From Microthyrium microscopicum (taxonomy: Eukaryota; Ascomycota; Dothideomycetes; Microthyriales; Microthyriaceae), in NCBI GenBank assembly GCA_010405405.1, contig MU004230.1, forward strand, positions 3,121,744 to 3,185,743: DNA of 64,000 nucleotides. The letters run 5' to 3'. Both the position numbers and the translations under genes were made by a program. Under the pieces are notes generated by a model. That model saw only the letters and a list, made by a program, of their open reading frames with translations, was not told the DNA's origin and did no database searches. Shown piece by piece: positions 33,919-44,509 of this stretch. The stretch's first letter is position 1, and each line of letters opens with the position of its first letter.

Positions 33919-35438
33919 GGCGGGTTGGCGGTTAGGTTGATGATCCTCACGAGATCAAGATGGGAGAGTCCAGCCCAGAGTGTAACGGCAGGCGTACCTG
34001 GGGCCTGGGGTATGTAGCGGCAATGCGCGATAGAGTGGAAGGAGTGGTACAGTATTCTGGTTTGCTGGGGATACGGCAGTAATTTGCCTGCTCGGCGCTG
34101 CAGCGTACAGGTGCTGGGTGTAACAAGCGCGGTAGAAACGAATGTACTGTTTGATCAACCGCCGAAATCGATGGTGTAGAGATATGCGGGGACTACTACT
34201 GGTTACAACGACACAACCATCACCAACATCTTGATCTTGATATCTAGATCAATCCAGTTCTCCGCCCTGGATGTCGCAAAATGGATTAGACCGTCTAGCA
34301 TAAGACAAAAGCGCAACTCAACAACGAGCAAAGTGGTCGAAATGAATTCATCCTGAAAGTGATCTACATGACCAAAAGTAAACCAATGGAGAGCCGCAAG
34401 CACCATCTCGCGTTCCGACCGTCATATACATTAAATTCAACATCAAGAGGCCTTGCAATTCGCCGACGCTAAATGAATATTTAATTCTTACAACCACCAT
34501 CTGCAAGGTACTAGTCTCAACCAACCATAGTGTTCTTCTAAAAAGGTACCTGTATACTTCCGTGGTAGTCCCTCGGCCAGGAATATCTACAAACTATACC
34601 ACATAGCACCAGAATATACTCTGAGCCTTCTGAGCCTCTCAGCCCTTTCAATGTGACAGTCGGCCATAATTCACTGACCTAGCCAAAAAAGGCAGATCCT
34701 CACATGGGCCGTCAGATGCTGCCCCGGTCTCCACTATACTTTCTGTTCGTTTTCTCGAAGGATCAGAATTGTCCTTGCCCAATGCTCGACCGTACCTTTT
34801 TCTCCATGCTCTCTAGAGAGCGTATAGTTTTAGTCAATATAGTTCCCATCCATCGGTCCACTGCCCTAACAAGGAAATCTGCTCCGCCGTACGAAAAAAG
34901 CGGCGGCCTACTTGGCACTCTGGCAGCATCTCTGATCTCTATCTTGACCGTCCATTATTGCCACGCGGCCATGTGCTTTCCCACATGGAAAGTACAGAGT
35001 CGCGCCTAGGGGCCGGAGCGGCTCAGTAGAATAGTGGATTGATCAACCCTACGCTGCTTACATTTTCTTCCTCAGCTCTTCCGAATACCGTATTTGGCAA
35101 AACACTCTAGAAGCAATATCATCCTCGCCGCACATGGAAACGGTCCCATCGAAAAAACAGTCGTTGGCTAGTAAACACTTGCATTGAACCTGCGTGAACA
35201 AAGTAGTGTTGATCGCTCGTTCGAAATAGTAGCCCCGGCCTTCCACCATGCATATCCAAACATTTTCCCAAGCTCTGCAATGGTACCTGTTCGACAAAAA
35301 CGTGCAATCCTAGGCCGATTTCCATCATATAAATTAGCCAGGCTAGACAAAATGATAGTTTTTATTCTCATAAAGGGCTCAAAGAGCAGCAAGCCTTACC
35401 TTTTGAGAACAACCCAGCGGCCAAGCTTAGACAAGCTT
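33919..35438. other. Intergenic, no supported gene
   Basis: About 1.5 kb between the transporter start and the 3' end of the TFIP11-like gene, both on the minus strand. Overlapping open frames on both strands near 35.1-35.4 kb lack domains or splice support. Confidence 0.55.
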
Positions 35439-37601
35439 TCAGCGGCTCTCTGCGCGTTCGAGAAGCGCATTTCCAACTTCGATGGGTGTGTATGTTGTGC
35501 GTTCGCCCTTCTTTTGGGCCCATAGGATATCGCCTTTGAAGTACACGATGACCCCTCCTCGACCTGTGGCGGAGGCGGTGATGCGAAATAGGGGAAGGCC
35601 GGTTGCCTCGTGTGCTTCGCGGAGGGGCATCATTAGTAGACTTTCTTCCTCGCACCAGGTCTCGACGATGTCTTTGAATGTGGTTTCTTCGTTGGGTTGG
35701 GCGGAAGAGGTAGTCTCTGCTGGAGCTGGTATTGGTATAGGGTCGATGAGTGGTCGAGCTGGGCCAGCTGCTGGTTGGGGGAGTTGATCTTTGCCTTCTT
35801 CGCCAAGTTCTAAGGCGTGGTTGACCATGTTCCAGCCCTTCTCCCACATCTCAGCTACAGTCTTTTGCTCGTTGAGCTCTGCTGGTATTTGTTCTTTCCA
35901 CCATTGAAACCACTGTCCAATCTCTTCGTAATTCGACGACTCGCTGGTAAGCCAAGTATGTAGTGTCATAAGCCACTTGGGGAAAAACTCTGTTACCAGT
36001 AGCTGTGCTGTCGCTCGGATTGGTAGCAGATCTTTCCAAGCCAGGACATTTTCCAGTGGGGTAAGATCTTGGTCCGGTGGATAAACCTCAAATTCAGCAG
36101 TCATGTAAGCCGCAAGTCGAGGCAAAAGATGCTTCACTATTGTGTGTTGTAAAGTCGTGCCGAGAAGAGGTGCCCATTTGTCGATGCCAGGGAGTAAACC
36201 TTTGTTAACATCCCACGAGTCTAATGCAACTCGCAGCTTTCGATTGACATCTGATAGAAGGCCAGTTGCCGACTGGGGATCGATATGATATTGAGGAAGG
36301 TATTCCAGCCACGGAAATATCCAGGTATGAGGAAGAGGATACTTGTGACTTTTCTTACTTGATGCACGAGGATTCCATGACTGCAGTTTTGATATCAATT
36401 TTTGAACAACCATGGTCATAATTGACTCGACCACAAAATCCGGAAGTAAAGGTTTCCAGGCCTGAAAAAGGGTGACTAGTTGAGACGGGTGATAGGCGTC
36501 CCACTCGTTTGTAACGACTGTCCGCAGCTTTGGTAGCCAATATGTATAGATGAGCGACTCGTAGGTTGTAGTTGCTCGTTTTCTGCCTAGGCCATTCTCT
36601 GGAAAATCGTCGGTGTCATCAGGCATAAGCATTGGCGCAAGACGAGTCAGATATGCGACAAGCCGCTTAGGTTCTTCGAGAGGATGCCAGTCTGCTATTG
36701 CGTGCTTGAATAGAGGATGAATTGAAGCGACTGCAACTTCATCCAGGGATAGATGATGCAAGCTTCCCGCATACTTTCGCTGTAAGCTTTCGAGCTGTTC
36801 AGTCAATCTCTCCCACGATTCAGCCTCTGCAGAGATATCAAGGTTGAGCGTAGATAACGCCTCGACCGCATTCGTGAGCTCCTCGATACTCTCCGTTTGA
36901 ACTTTCGCGTCTTGAGCTTCTCGTTTGGCCTGCTCTTCCTCAACATCAATCATCTTCTTGCGATCCTTTAACTCCGTCCAAGTATCCGCAAACGCCTCCA
37001 GCTCTTTCCGTGCGCGCACCGCCAACTTCTCAGTTTCCACATCAACACCAGTCGTTATGGTAGCACTCGTAAAAATCCCCTGTCCAGATTCCAACAACTT
37101 CGTCTCCCTTCCCGTGGCATCAATGATATTGAGCAAAACATTCGGCACGTCCAATCCCTGCGTGGCCTCCTCAATATCTGCCGCAGTGCGATACTTGACT
37201 TTCTGTTTCGCCGGCGCGCGTGGCGTACTAGTACCACTTCCGCTCGTAAAACCTGGCTGTTTTGTCCGCTTCTTGCGAGATCTTCTCTCCTCTTCCGAGC
37301 TATCTTCATATTCCTCACCGCGTTGTTGTGCGCGCCGCTTTTCTTCTTCTTTGGCTTGTTTGGTCTTTTCGCGAACGGCTCCGAGACCGACGTTTTGCGG
37401 GCGCAGACTGACTTCGATTGGGGCCGTGATGCCGTCACCGGACTTGCCGAGTCCTTCGCCGGTCTTGTGACCCATTTTGGCCATCATGCGCTCGGCGAAG
37501 GAGAGCTTTTTGCCTGCGGGCGCGGAATTGTTGCTGCGGGCCATTTTGCGGCTGGGATCGTCGGTGAAGTGCGCTTTGCGCTTTGCGGGTGGGTGGTCCA
37601 T
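35439..37601 (-). CDS. TFIP11/Ntr1 (Spp382)-like G-patch splicing factor, 720 aa
   Basis: Intronless minus-strand gene. The start at 37601 is preferred to an in-frame Met 48 codons upstream because the region between is not protein-like, while MDHPPAKRKA opens the family-like N-terminus. The G-patch lies at about residues 35-78 (SFAERMMAKMGHKTGEGLGK, then DGITAPIEV and NVGLGAV), with the conserved Gly and aromatic/hydrophobic spacing. A charged coil follows, then the GCFC/TFIP11 helical region (about 260-620), with blocks such as WDAYHPSQLVTLFQAWKPLLP and TWIFPWLEYLP. The C-terminus (GRGGVIVYFKGDILWAQKKG) is the small folded end seen in TFIP11 proteins. In yeast, Ntr1 activates the helicase Prp43 to take apart spent spliceosomes, and the G-patch is the contact. 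Role by homology. Confidence 0.9.
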   Translation of the reverse strand: MDHPPAKRKAHFTDDPSRKMARSNNSAPAGKKLSFAERMMAKMGHKTGEGLGKSGDGITAPIEVSLRPQNVGLGAVREKTKQAKEEEKRRAQQRGEEYEDSSEEERRSRKKRTKQPGFTSGSGTSTPRAPAKQKVKYRTAADIEEATQGLDVPNVLLNIIDATGRETKLLESGQGIFTSATITTGVDVETEKLAVRARKELEAFADTWTELKDRKKMIDVEEEQAKREAQDAKVQTESIEELTNAVEALSTLNLDISAEAESWERLTEQLESLQRKYAGSLHHLSLDEVAVASIHPLFKHAIADWHPLEEPKRLVAYLTRLAPMLMPDDTDDFPENGLGRKRATTTYESLIYTYWLPKLRTVVTNEWDAYHPSQLVTLFQAWKPLLPDFVVESIMTMVVQKLISKLQSWNPRASSKKSHKYPLPHTWIFPWLEYLPQYHIDPQSATGLLSDVNRKLRVALDSWDVNKGLLPGIDKWAPLLGTTLQHTIVKHLLPRLAAYMTAEFEVYPPDQDLTPLENVLAWKDLLPIRATAQLLVTEFFPKWLMTLHTWLTSESSNYEEIGQWFQWWKEQIPAELNEQKTVAEMWEKGWNMVNHALELGEEGKDQLPQPAAGPARPLIDPIPIPAPAETTSSAQPNEETTFKDIVETWCEEESLLMMPLREAHEATGLPLFRITASATGRGGVIVYFKGDILWAQKKGERTTYTPIEVGNALLERAESR

Positions 37602-38245
37602 TGTGGACGGCAATGTGATCTTATTTCGGGGAGGTATGGAGGCTAGATCATGGGTGGGAGGAATGTGGTTGGTGTTGTCAAATATGTCGCAAAAAATGTT
37701 GTTGTTGGCAAGGCCGCACACGTCAAGAACAGGCAAGCATGGCACGTGTGACTAAGCGATCTCAATTGACTAACTACAGCCAACTAGATAAATGCTACAT
37801 ACAGAAGTATTGATGAGCTGGAAATCATTCAGTGTATAGTAGCGTACTATTTCAATTTATTTTTCCAATAATGTTTCCAATAAAAAAGTCATTCCTATCT
37901 TTCGAATTCGTTGTAGGTGAGATCATACTTCTCAGCCAATGACCATCCAGAACTCCGTGACAGGTCCCCAGCCTCGTGGTCAGCCTTATGGTTTGCTCCA
38001 ACTTCACCTCATACCCGATCAAGGTCTTTCACACCCTCCAACACCTCGTGAAACTTTCACCACCTCGGTTCACTGATGAGGTTCATCTATGGCAGGAGCA
38101 TCGATGGATTTTCCTATAAAATATCGTGCACGGCCCTCTTCTCACCATCTCCTATCCACATCACAACCATCTCCCTACCCGTTAAAGCTGTGCACGGTCC
38201 CATCATACAATCAAAATCGCTCTTGCCTTCAACATCAACATCAAC
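37602..38245. other. Divergent intergenic region, no gene seen
   Basis: Shared upstream region of the TFIP11-like gene (minus) and zinc-domain member 4 (plus). The leader just before 38246 contains an ATCAAC repeat. Confidence 0.6.
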
Positions 38246-38671
38246 ATGGACAACATGGCAGGATGCTCAAAAGAGCACGGCAAGTCTAGACCTCTTTATG
38301 AGTTTCCGTTGAAGGACAACAATAGAGGCCGATATGCCAGCTGCTACTGGTGTCTTAACCATCAAAATCCTTCCATTTTGAGCAAGCCGCCTGCGGCTCC
38401 ACGACCTGCTAATCTTGGACCCCCTCCGGAGAGCTTCGATCCTCTGACCCCCCGACAATCTCTTTCAACCGCTACGCAAGCGACTGTGCCCCAAGCTGCT
38501 GCCAATCCAGCCTCTACCAATCAGGCTACTACTGCCCAGACCAACACGACTCAATCTACTGTGGCCCAGCAAGCTGCTCCGCAGTTATCTGGAGCTCAAG
38601 CTACACGTGTCACTAGATCACAGGCAGCTGCGATGGAGACAGCATTAGGTCGCCGCCGCTCAGCACCCTAA
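38246..38671 (+). CDS. C2C2 zinc-domain family protein, member 4, 141 aa
   Basis: Intronless, starting in the context CAACATGG. The motif is C7-x3-H11, P16, Y18/F20, then YASC33-x2-C36, so His replaces the second Cys. The rest is a Pro-rich linker (ILSKPPAAPRPANLGPPP) and a low-complexity Gln/Ala/Thr/Ser region with repeated TQxT and NQAT-like units, ending with a basic ALGRRRSAP. No signal peptide or membrane helix. Together with its neighbours it is a member of the local family. Its tail shares no sequence with the other tails apart from composition. Confidence 0.65.
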   Translation: MDNMAGCSKEHGKSRPLYEFPLKDNNRGRYASCYWCLNHQNPSILSKPPAAPRPANLGPPPESFDPLTPRQSLSTATQATVPQAAANPASTNQATTAQTNTTQSTVAQQAAPQLSGAQATRVTRSQAAAMETALGRRRSAP

Positions 38672-39422
38672 GCTGAACGCAATGCCAAAGGCAAAGTAGC
38701 TAGCTCACTAAGTCTGAGCTCGGTCCAGACTAGCGGGTGGCATTCAAGTCGCTCAATTTGGCGTATGCGAATTCGAAATGATGTGTCGTGGATATGATGG
38801 TGTTGGGCAAGTCGCACCATGGGCCTTATGAATATAAGGTATGAGCCTCAGTGTTATCGCGATGACGGTAATGAGATGAGCACATCAAGTACAATCTTGT
38901 ATTTTTTAACACGGACATAATTTTGTTTGATTGCGCGATATTGGTGTCGCGTTCGATAGCCTTTCATAGCTAGAATCAAGTATAATTAAACCCATAACAC
39001 GACCTCTAGCATGAAATAGTAGGATGAAAGAGTAGCACGGAATGTGTTCAAAGCCCCAGGTGCGACTGCGCAGTTTGTTAATTTGTTGAGGCAGGTCTGA
39101 TGGAGCCCGCGTCGCAAAACACCCCATGACGATTGCAACACTCGCAAATAAGCAAACTCAGATCACTTGCTGGGAAGCTCATCGGCAGCCATTCTCTATA
39201 AAGCCTCTGTTATCCCTCGCGATTTATTCATTCTACAATTCTAAGTTTCAGGGGCCTTGAACAAGTCTTTGCAGGAGTCTGACATCAAATCAGTCAACTT
39301 AGATCTTTGGCATCCAAATCTCGCGGCGAACACAGGCAACGTAAGGTGTTCAAAACCTCCGTTTCTGAAATAGTGTTATCTCGTCTTTTCAAAATTCACC
39401 ACAGTTCAGCCCAAACTCCAAC
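38672..39422. other. Intergenic, no gene seen
   Basis: 3' flank of member 4 and promoter/5' leader of the next gene on the same strand. Confidence 0.6.
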
Positions 39423-40364
39423 ATGGCTCCTCGTCCTCCTCCTGTTCCTCGAATCGTCGAAACCCGGGATAAGCCCGAGGAGCAGGATCAGTCCGGCCTC
39501 ATTGGAGAAAAGATTACCCTGTTCTGGAGCAATAAGAAAGTCGATGCGTTAGTATGGCGCAAGTATTTGCTTGACACAGATGACAACGCTGGTAAATGGG
39601 ACTTGGGCCCAATCAGTGCTCCTATTTTACACGACGTTCCACCTCCCGAGGAGGACATATCTCAGAAATACCCAGAGAGAATCTTCAGTAGTTTCGCTCC
39701 AGCAGCGCCGTTGGAGATCGACAAAGAAGCTGGAACCCAGACTCTACCACCAGGCCTCCACCCGGAAGCCATGTGGCACATTGCCAACTGGCTTCTTGCG
39801 GTTTGTAAATCCGACGTCACTGAAGGGAAGGATCTTCCTAAGCTCTACGTCCGCGGGGACTATTTTCTCTCGTATTGGGACTTCTATCGCGCCTTTCATG
39901 CTCTGGAGTTGCAACGTTACATGAACATGTTCAAGGACAAGCTCATACGCTACGTCAACTTCAACGCTCTCTCAGGTTGGGAGCTAGGTGAGATCCTCAG
40001 AGACTTCAAAGATGCGCGTGATGATGAAGTGGTGAAAGCTATCGTAGAGGCTACAACCAAGGTTCTGGACGACCCAGAAACACCGGAAAAGTGGGCCTGG
40101 CCTGTTGTCGATCGTCTTAAGAAAGTCAGCAAATATTTGATGTCAGAAGCCGTCGAAAGATACGAAGCCTCACACGAAAGACCACCAGAGGAGGTAAAGA
40201 ATAGACCTCAGGAGAGCTGGCATGGCAGCACGCAAGTCGACCCACAAGAGGCACAAGATATCCCGCAGGAGGAGGAGAGGGCGTACTGGACGCCAGACAA
40301 GATCCAGGACTGGGGTGCCAACACAGATGACAATACACAAGACGACCCTTCCCCGGCGTGGTAG
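39423..40364 (+). CDS. Hypothetical protein, 313 aa
   Basis: Intronless, with a good start context (CAACATGG). I do not recognise the family. The N-terminus is Pro-rich. Residues about 30-235 look folded, with repeated Trp/Tyr-rich helices (HPEAMWHIANWLLAVCK, LYVRGDYFLSYWDFYRAFHA, MNMFKDKLIRYVNF). The spacing of LYVRGDYF before YRAFHALELQRYMNMFKDKL faintly recalls the helical part behind BTB domains of fungal proteins, but no BTB core is seen. The last about 70 residues are acidic and disordered, ending DDPSPAW. No Cys pairs, signal peptide or membrane segment, so it is not a member of the zinc-domain group around it. Confidence 0.7.
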   Translation: MAPRPPPVPRIVETRDKPEEQDQSGLIGEKITLFWSNKKVDALVWRKYLLDTDDNAGKWDLGPISAPILHDVPPPEEDISQKYPERIFSSFAPAAPLEIDKEAGTQTLPPGLHPEAMWHIANWLLAVCKSDVTEGKDLPKLYVRGDYFLSYWDFYRAFHALELQRYMNMFKDKLIRYVNFNALSGWELGEILRDFKDARDDEVVKAIVEATTKVLDDPETPEKWAWPVVDRLKKVSKYLMSEAVERYEASHERPPEEVKNRPQESWHGSTQVDPQEAQDIPQEEERAYWTPDKIQDWGANTDDNTQDDPSPAW

Positions 40365-41135
40365 CAGCCACCGGGCCAGAGTCTTGGACTTTCATAATGA
40401 TGCGGAGTGTTTGCATATGTGGGTTGAATATGGCTCAACCTGGGAGAAACGGAGAGGACTTCAAGGACATGCAGGTGGTAAGAACCTAGAAGATGGACTT
40501 TTGGGCCTTGGAATTGTTCAAGAGGTAGTTCTGTAGTCTCTCTTGTCTCTTGACCAAGATGAATCTTTAATCAGGAGTCTTAGTACCTTCTTTTCATTTC
40601 TCCTACATGTAATGATCAAGGCGTTCTCAACAGAGAGTTAGTCGTGACCCAAGACAGCAATGGTCACTTTGATATTCTCTCTCACCACTTTTTTTTTGGC
40701 GAGGGAAACATCTTATAAGATGGAGAAACGCTTACTTGCACACGATTCCTACTTGATCTTCAGATTTGGTTTGATTACGTCGGCATTAGAGTAGATGGTA
40801 ACATCATGTCTCTTTCGTGGGAAACTTCTACAACATGGGTCAGGACCTAGTCAATGGAGAGGGCTCCCAATATTCCAGGTGACTCAAGCTACACGGTAAA
40901 TATTGACTATTGTGTGGTCGGCTCCTTCCCAGCACTCGAGATTTATTTAAGGTGACTGGTGATACCCACCTTAGGATAGCCTCAGGATAGCTCTGCTTTT
41001 TATCCTCGTAGCCTTGAGTGAATTTTGTAAACAATGTCTACGTAATAAATAATTTCCCTCCCATTGAACACAACACTCGAAATACACACGGACTCTCTGC
41101 ACGAAATTCAAAATTCTTCAAACCGACGCACTTAC
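40365..41135. other. Intergenic, no gene seen
   Basis: 3' flank of the 313-residue gene and promoter/5' leader of member 5. Nothing else is recognised. Confidence 0.6.
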
Positions 41136-41876
41136 ATGATGTCAAATCCAGCGAGCGCAATCAATACGACCGCCACCACGCCATCCGCAACAACAAGTAC
41201 AACAAAAAGATGTTCGCGCTGTCGCAAAACATACCTCCCCCTCAGCGCATATGACACCAATCCAAAAACCGGTCAGCTCTTCGCTTGCTGTCGCGTGTGC
41301 TACAACCCACCGAATGGACCCGCCGTGCCGCCTCAGGCTCAGACAGGAATATTGAGACCAGTCACACTCACGCGCCACAATACCATGACTACTAGTACTC
41401 ATAACCTTCGCTGCGCTCGCTGTAGACGCAAAGATTTACCAATAGAAGCATATGGGAGCAATCCAAAGAAAGGCAACCAGCCGTATGCTAGTTGTGTTCG
41501 CTGTCGAACCTACCAGGCCAATCAGTATAATAGATCACCTGCGGCAGTCCAAGCCGCTCGATCAGGCCAGACAAATCGGCCGATTTCCAATACTCCTGCT
41601 CCAGCTCTTACACAAAACCAGCCACCTGCCAGCAAAACTAATCGTCCTTCGGCGTCAGTCTTCCCTCCTAGGTCGCCAGTCAGAGATCATCTATCTCCCA
41701 GCCGCTCTTTTTCCAACCGAGCCTTCGATAAGTCTTCCTCACAAGACACTGAAAGTAATGGGACTGAGCCTTCAAAGGAATTTGGTCTCGCCTTTCCGTC
41801 CATGAGTGACCTTTCCGAATGCTTTGAAGAGCCGGTCAGTGATCAATTTCTAGCCAGCTTGGCACACGGCACGTAA
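41136..41876 (+). CDS. C2C2 zinc-domain family protein, member 5, two domain copies, 246 aa
   Basis: Intronless; the start is the first ATG of the frame (MMSNPASA). It holds two copies of the motif. Copy A: C26-x2-C29, LP (34-35), Y39, then C52-x2-C55. Copy B: C93-x2-C96, LP (101-102), Y106, then C120-x2-C123. The copies share R-C-x-R-C-R-[KR], LP-[LI]-x-AY, NPK-x-G and A-[CS]-C-x-R/V-C, so they come from an internal duplication. A 36-residue Pro/Thr linker separates them. The C-terminal half is Ser/Pro/Asn-rich and disordered, with a short conserved-looking acidic end (EFGLAFPSMSDLSECFEE). This member gives the clearest consensus of the family. Function unknown. Confidence 0.75.
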   Translation: MMSNPASAINTTATTPSATTSTTKRCSRCRKTYLPLSAYDTNPKTGQLFACCRVCYNPPNGPAVPPQAQTGILRPVTLTRHNTMTTSTHNLRCARCRRKDLPIEAYGSNPKKGNQPYASCVRCRTYQANQYNRSPAAVQAARSGQTNRPISNTPAPALTQNQPPASKTNRPSASVFPPRSPVRDHLSPSRSFSNRAFDKSSSQDTESNGTEPSKEFGLAFPSMSDLSECFEEPVSDQFLASLAHGT

Positions 41877-42475
41877 GCAGAATGAATGGCAAGCTCAGAT
41901 CAAGTGCGATGTCAAAGATTGCGACTGATGAGCGCTCGACAGTCAGAGTTTACATCGGTTGACGCAGCAAATTGCAAGAGCAAACAGTACAAAGGTCAGT
42001 TGTTAGGTCTCGTAGTGTGATAGAGTTCGACGGTTATGGCTCCTCTTTCATTCCAAGCTCGTTTCCGTTGGAGACCCCACGTACTTAGTCTTCTACCTGA
42101 GAAGCAAATAAATAATGAGAATATCTCCTACATCCAGGTCATATGCACGATCAATTAGCACCTTCAATACCGAAGCACGTTGGTCTCTACGTAGTATCAA
42201 GTCTGGTATGTGGTGAACTTGTCAGAAAATTAGTATTTGCTATGTCCTCATGAAGATGTTTTGCTCCTTTTCTAATTTAAGGTCTGTGGCAATCGATGAT
42301 GATATTCGCAATAGATCCTCCGTATCTGAGAAGAAAACTCCGTGTCATAACCGACAGATAAGGTCCAACTTCTGCGTCTCTAAAGCTTGTCAGTATACCA
42401 CTCTGCAATATTAGCATATCGCATCACAGTTGCAGAAATCTTTCAGCTGCGAGATATACTTACTCCGCACCAATC
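41877..42475. other. Intergenic, no gene seen
   Basis: Between members 5 and 6; nothing recognised. Confidence 0.55.
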
Positions 42476-43039
42476 ATGCAAGCTTACTCAAAGAGATGTT
42501 CACCTGTATATTTACTGCGACCGGCAGATGACTTGTACCCAACAGAGAATGGCGAAAGGTTGTTCCTTCATTGCAAGAGGTGCCAGTGAAGTAGCTCTGT
42601 CAATGCCAACGGCATACCTCACGCCCTTTCTCGCTACATTAGAGTAAGTTTAGTAGGCACGACCATTCTTCAGCACCAAGAGTAGATTGCTTCACTTCGG
42701 GAGGTACCAGCTAGAGCTCTATATCACCAAAACCATCCCAATAATGGAGTAACACCTCCACCTGCCCCCAGATCTGGACCTGTATCATCATCGGCACCGT
42801 CGATTAACACGGCAGCACCAGCAGCACCGGCAGTCGTGAGAGTGCCGCCAGCAACAGCAACACCCAGAGCTGCGAGAGCACAAATAGCTTTTGTGGTTAC
42901 TACAATCAACCCAGCAACCACTCAAAGCGCTGACTCGCCCACTTCCGTAGCAACAGGTTATGATCCGATGAGCGGTGCTCTCGGCGATGCTACTACATCT
43001 CTTGCTGTGGATGTTGATGGACCGGAGGAGAGAGGTTAG
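42476..43039 (+). pseudogene. Degenerate C2C2 zinc-domain family member 6
   Basis: An ATG at 42476 opens a 36-codon frame whose product aligns along its length with member 5: KRCSP at the first Cys, RP and Y in the middle, LFLHCKRC at the second pair (C34/C37). The second Cys of the first pair is missing. A GTGAAG donor-like site follows at once (42586), where other members have their intron. A Pro/Ala/Thr-rich open frame (about 42686-43039, ending DVDGPEERG) looks like a family tail, with VDVDG recalling LDADGD in member 8. Only a weak acceptor (CTAG, ending 42714) joins the two in frame, so the gene may be decaying or my splice model may be wrong. A second GTAAGT lies at 42644. Confidence 0.4.
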
Positions 43040-43451
43040 AGAATTTCATGTAGACACGCTAAGTAGAACTAGTTGTTGGAGGCAATGAACTCGCCCCAAA
43101 GCTTTGGTGACGGCAAAACTGGACTTCTTATACTGGGGTGATATCAAGCAATGTTTTCCATCCGATACTGTAAGCTATCAGTGAGACCACTAATAAAAAT
43201 TGACGTGGAATCATTCTAGGCTATTACAACTAAGAGCAGACTTTCCCGATATATTCCAGAACAGAATTGAATTCAGACATGATATTGAATGCTGAGAGTC
43301 AGAGAGTCAATCAGCCGATTGTATCATTGCTATAGTACCTAAGGGTATACAACGCGGACTTGACCAGTGATCTACGAAAGCATATCGTCCGCACAGTCTT
43401 GCTCATACTCAATCCGCAAATGCTCATCTTTCCAAGGTAAGCACAAGACAC
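43040..43451. other. Intergenic, no gene seen
   Basis: Between the convergent ends of members 6 and 7; nothing recognised. Confidence 0.55.
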
Positions 43452-44509
43452 TCACAAAAGTCCAGATTGCAGGTTTTCAGCCGGTAGAGGCTTGTCCCAA
43501 ACAGTAAAATTCCCCGTCACCGATCCTCGGATCCATCCCAGGCTTGAATCCAAATAGATTGTGTAATTGAATCTTTCGGGTGCATCGATCGATTTCCCAG
43601 GCTCAACAGGAGTGTCTTTGCCGATGATGGGAAGCGCATGAACTATGGCATCATATTCCACTAGGAACTGCTTGTTAGATGACGTCCGAGAACGACATAG
43701 CTTATTGGAAACACTTACTACCATCTCGACGAGTGAGAACTTTCCAGCGAGCTTCAGGGAGAGCCTTCTTATCAGCCAACTGATACGTCACGCTGAACTG
43801 GAAAATGTACATGTCAAACACGGTTTCATGGTCTGGTGTCTCAAAGTCGTGTTCACTGCTTGGGTTCTCGAAGGGTATTTTGAAGAGACGAGTAGCTGTA
43901 GCAGTCTCTGGAAGCTTTTGGAGCAGGATGCGAAACTTATTTTTGCGGGAGTCTAGAGGAATTGTATCTGCAGTGCCACATTAGCTTTGGAGCGTTGCTC
44001 AATACAATGCAGGATATACCAGAGGTTTCGTCGGCGCAGTGCCACGTCTCAACTGCATGCGTCAGGTCTGTCAAGCTACTCTTGAAGACGGGTTTGGTCT
44101 GCGAAAGCCAATTGGAAGAGTCATTATCCGATTCGTTGTCCTGTTCGCGTAGTTGTGAGTTTTCAACATCAAGCTCTCCATTCAGCCCCTCATTACTAAG
44201 GCCTTTCTCGTCATCAGCTTCCCCATAGATCTCGCCATCATCTTCTGGGCTCTCCCTAGATGCGGCAGATGCTTTTTTTCTCTCCATTTCTTTCAGGGCT
44301 TCTTCCTCAGCGCGAAAGACTCGCTGCAAGCGGTAGTTGTCGGAATCTCCTTCCTTTAGCGCTGTCTTTATGTACGCGGGAGCGTCGCACTTTTTGCAGG
44401 CGGCAAACCAGTCACTACCGTCGGCGAGTGGCCAGAACCAGCGTTCTATTTGTGGTAATTTCTTACCTTTGCCTGGGTTACGCTTACATCCTTTCGAGCA
44501 AATCGGCAT
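43452..44509 (-). CDS. C2C2 zinc-domain family protein, member 7, with a large C-terminal region, 315 aa
   Basis: Three exons on the minus strand: 44509-44020, 43967-43719 and 43660-43452. The introns (52 and 58 nt) have GTATAT and GTAAGT donors, GCTAATG/TCTAACA branch sites and GCAG/CTAG acceptors. The start at MPICSKGC is preferred; an upstream in-frame Met exists, 53 codons earlier. The motif is C4-x3-C8, LP (18-19), W/F at 24-25, then FAAC38-x2-C41. A charged coil (RVFRAEEEALKEMERKKA) and an acidic Asp/Glu/Asn-rich region follow. The C-terminal half (about 160-315) looks folded: strands and helices with FRILLQKLPETATATRLFKIPF, MYIFQFSVTYQLADKKALPEARW and an ending rich in Trp/Tyr. This member is the only one with a clearly globular second part, which I do not recognise. 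Confidence 0.7.
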
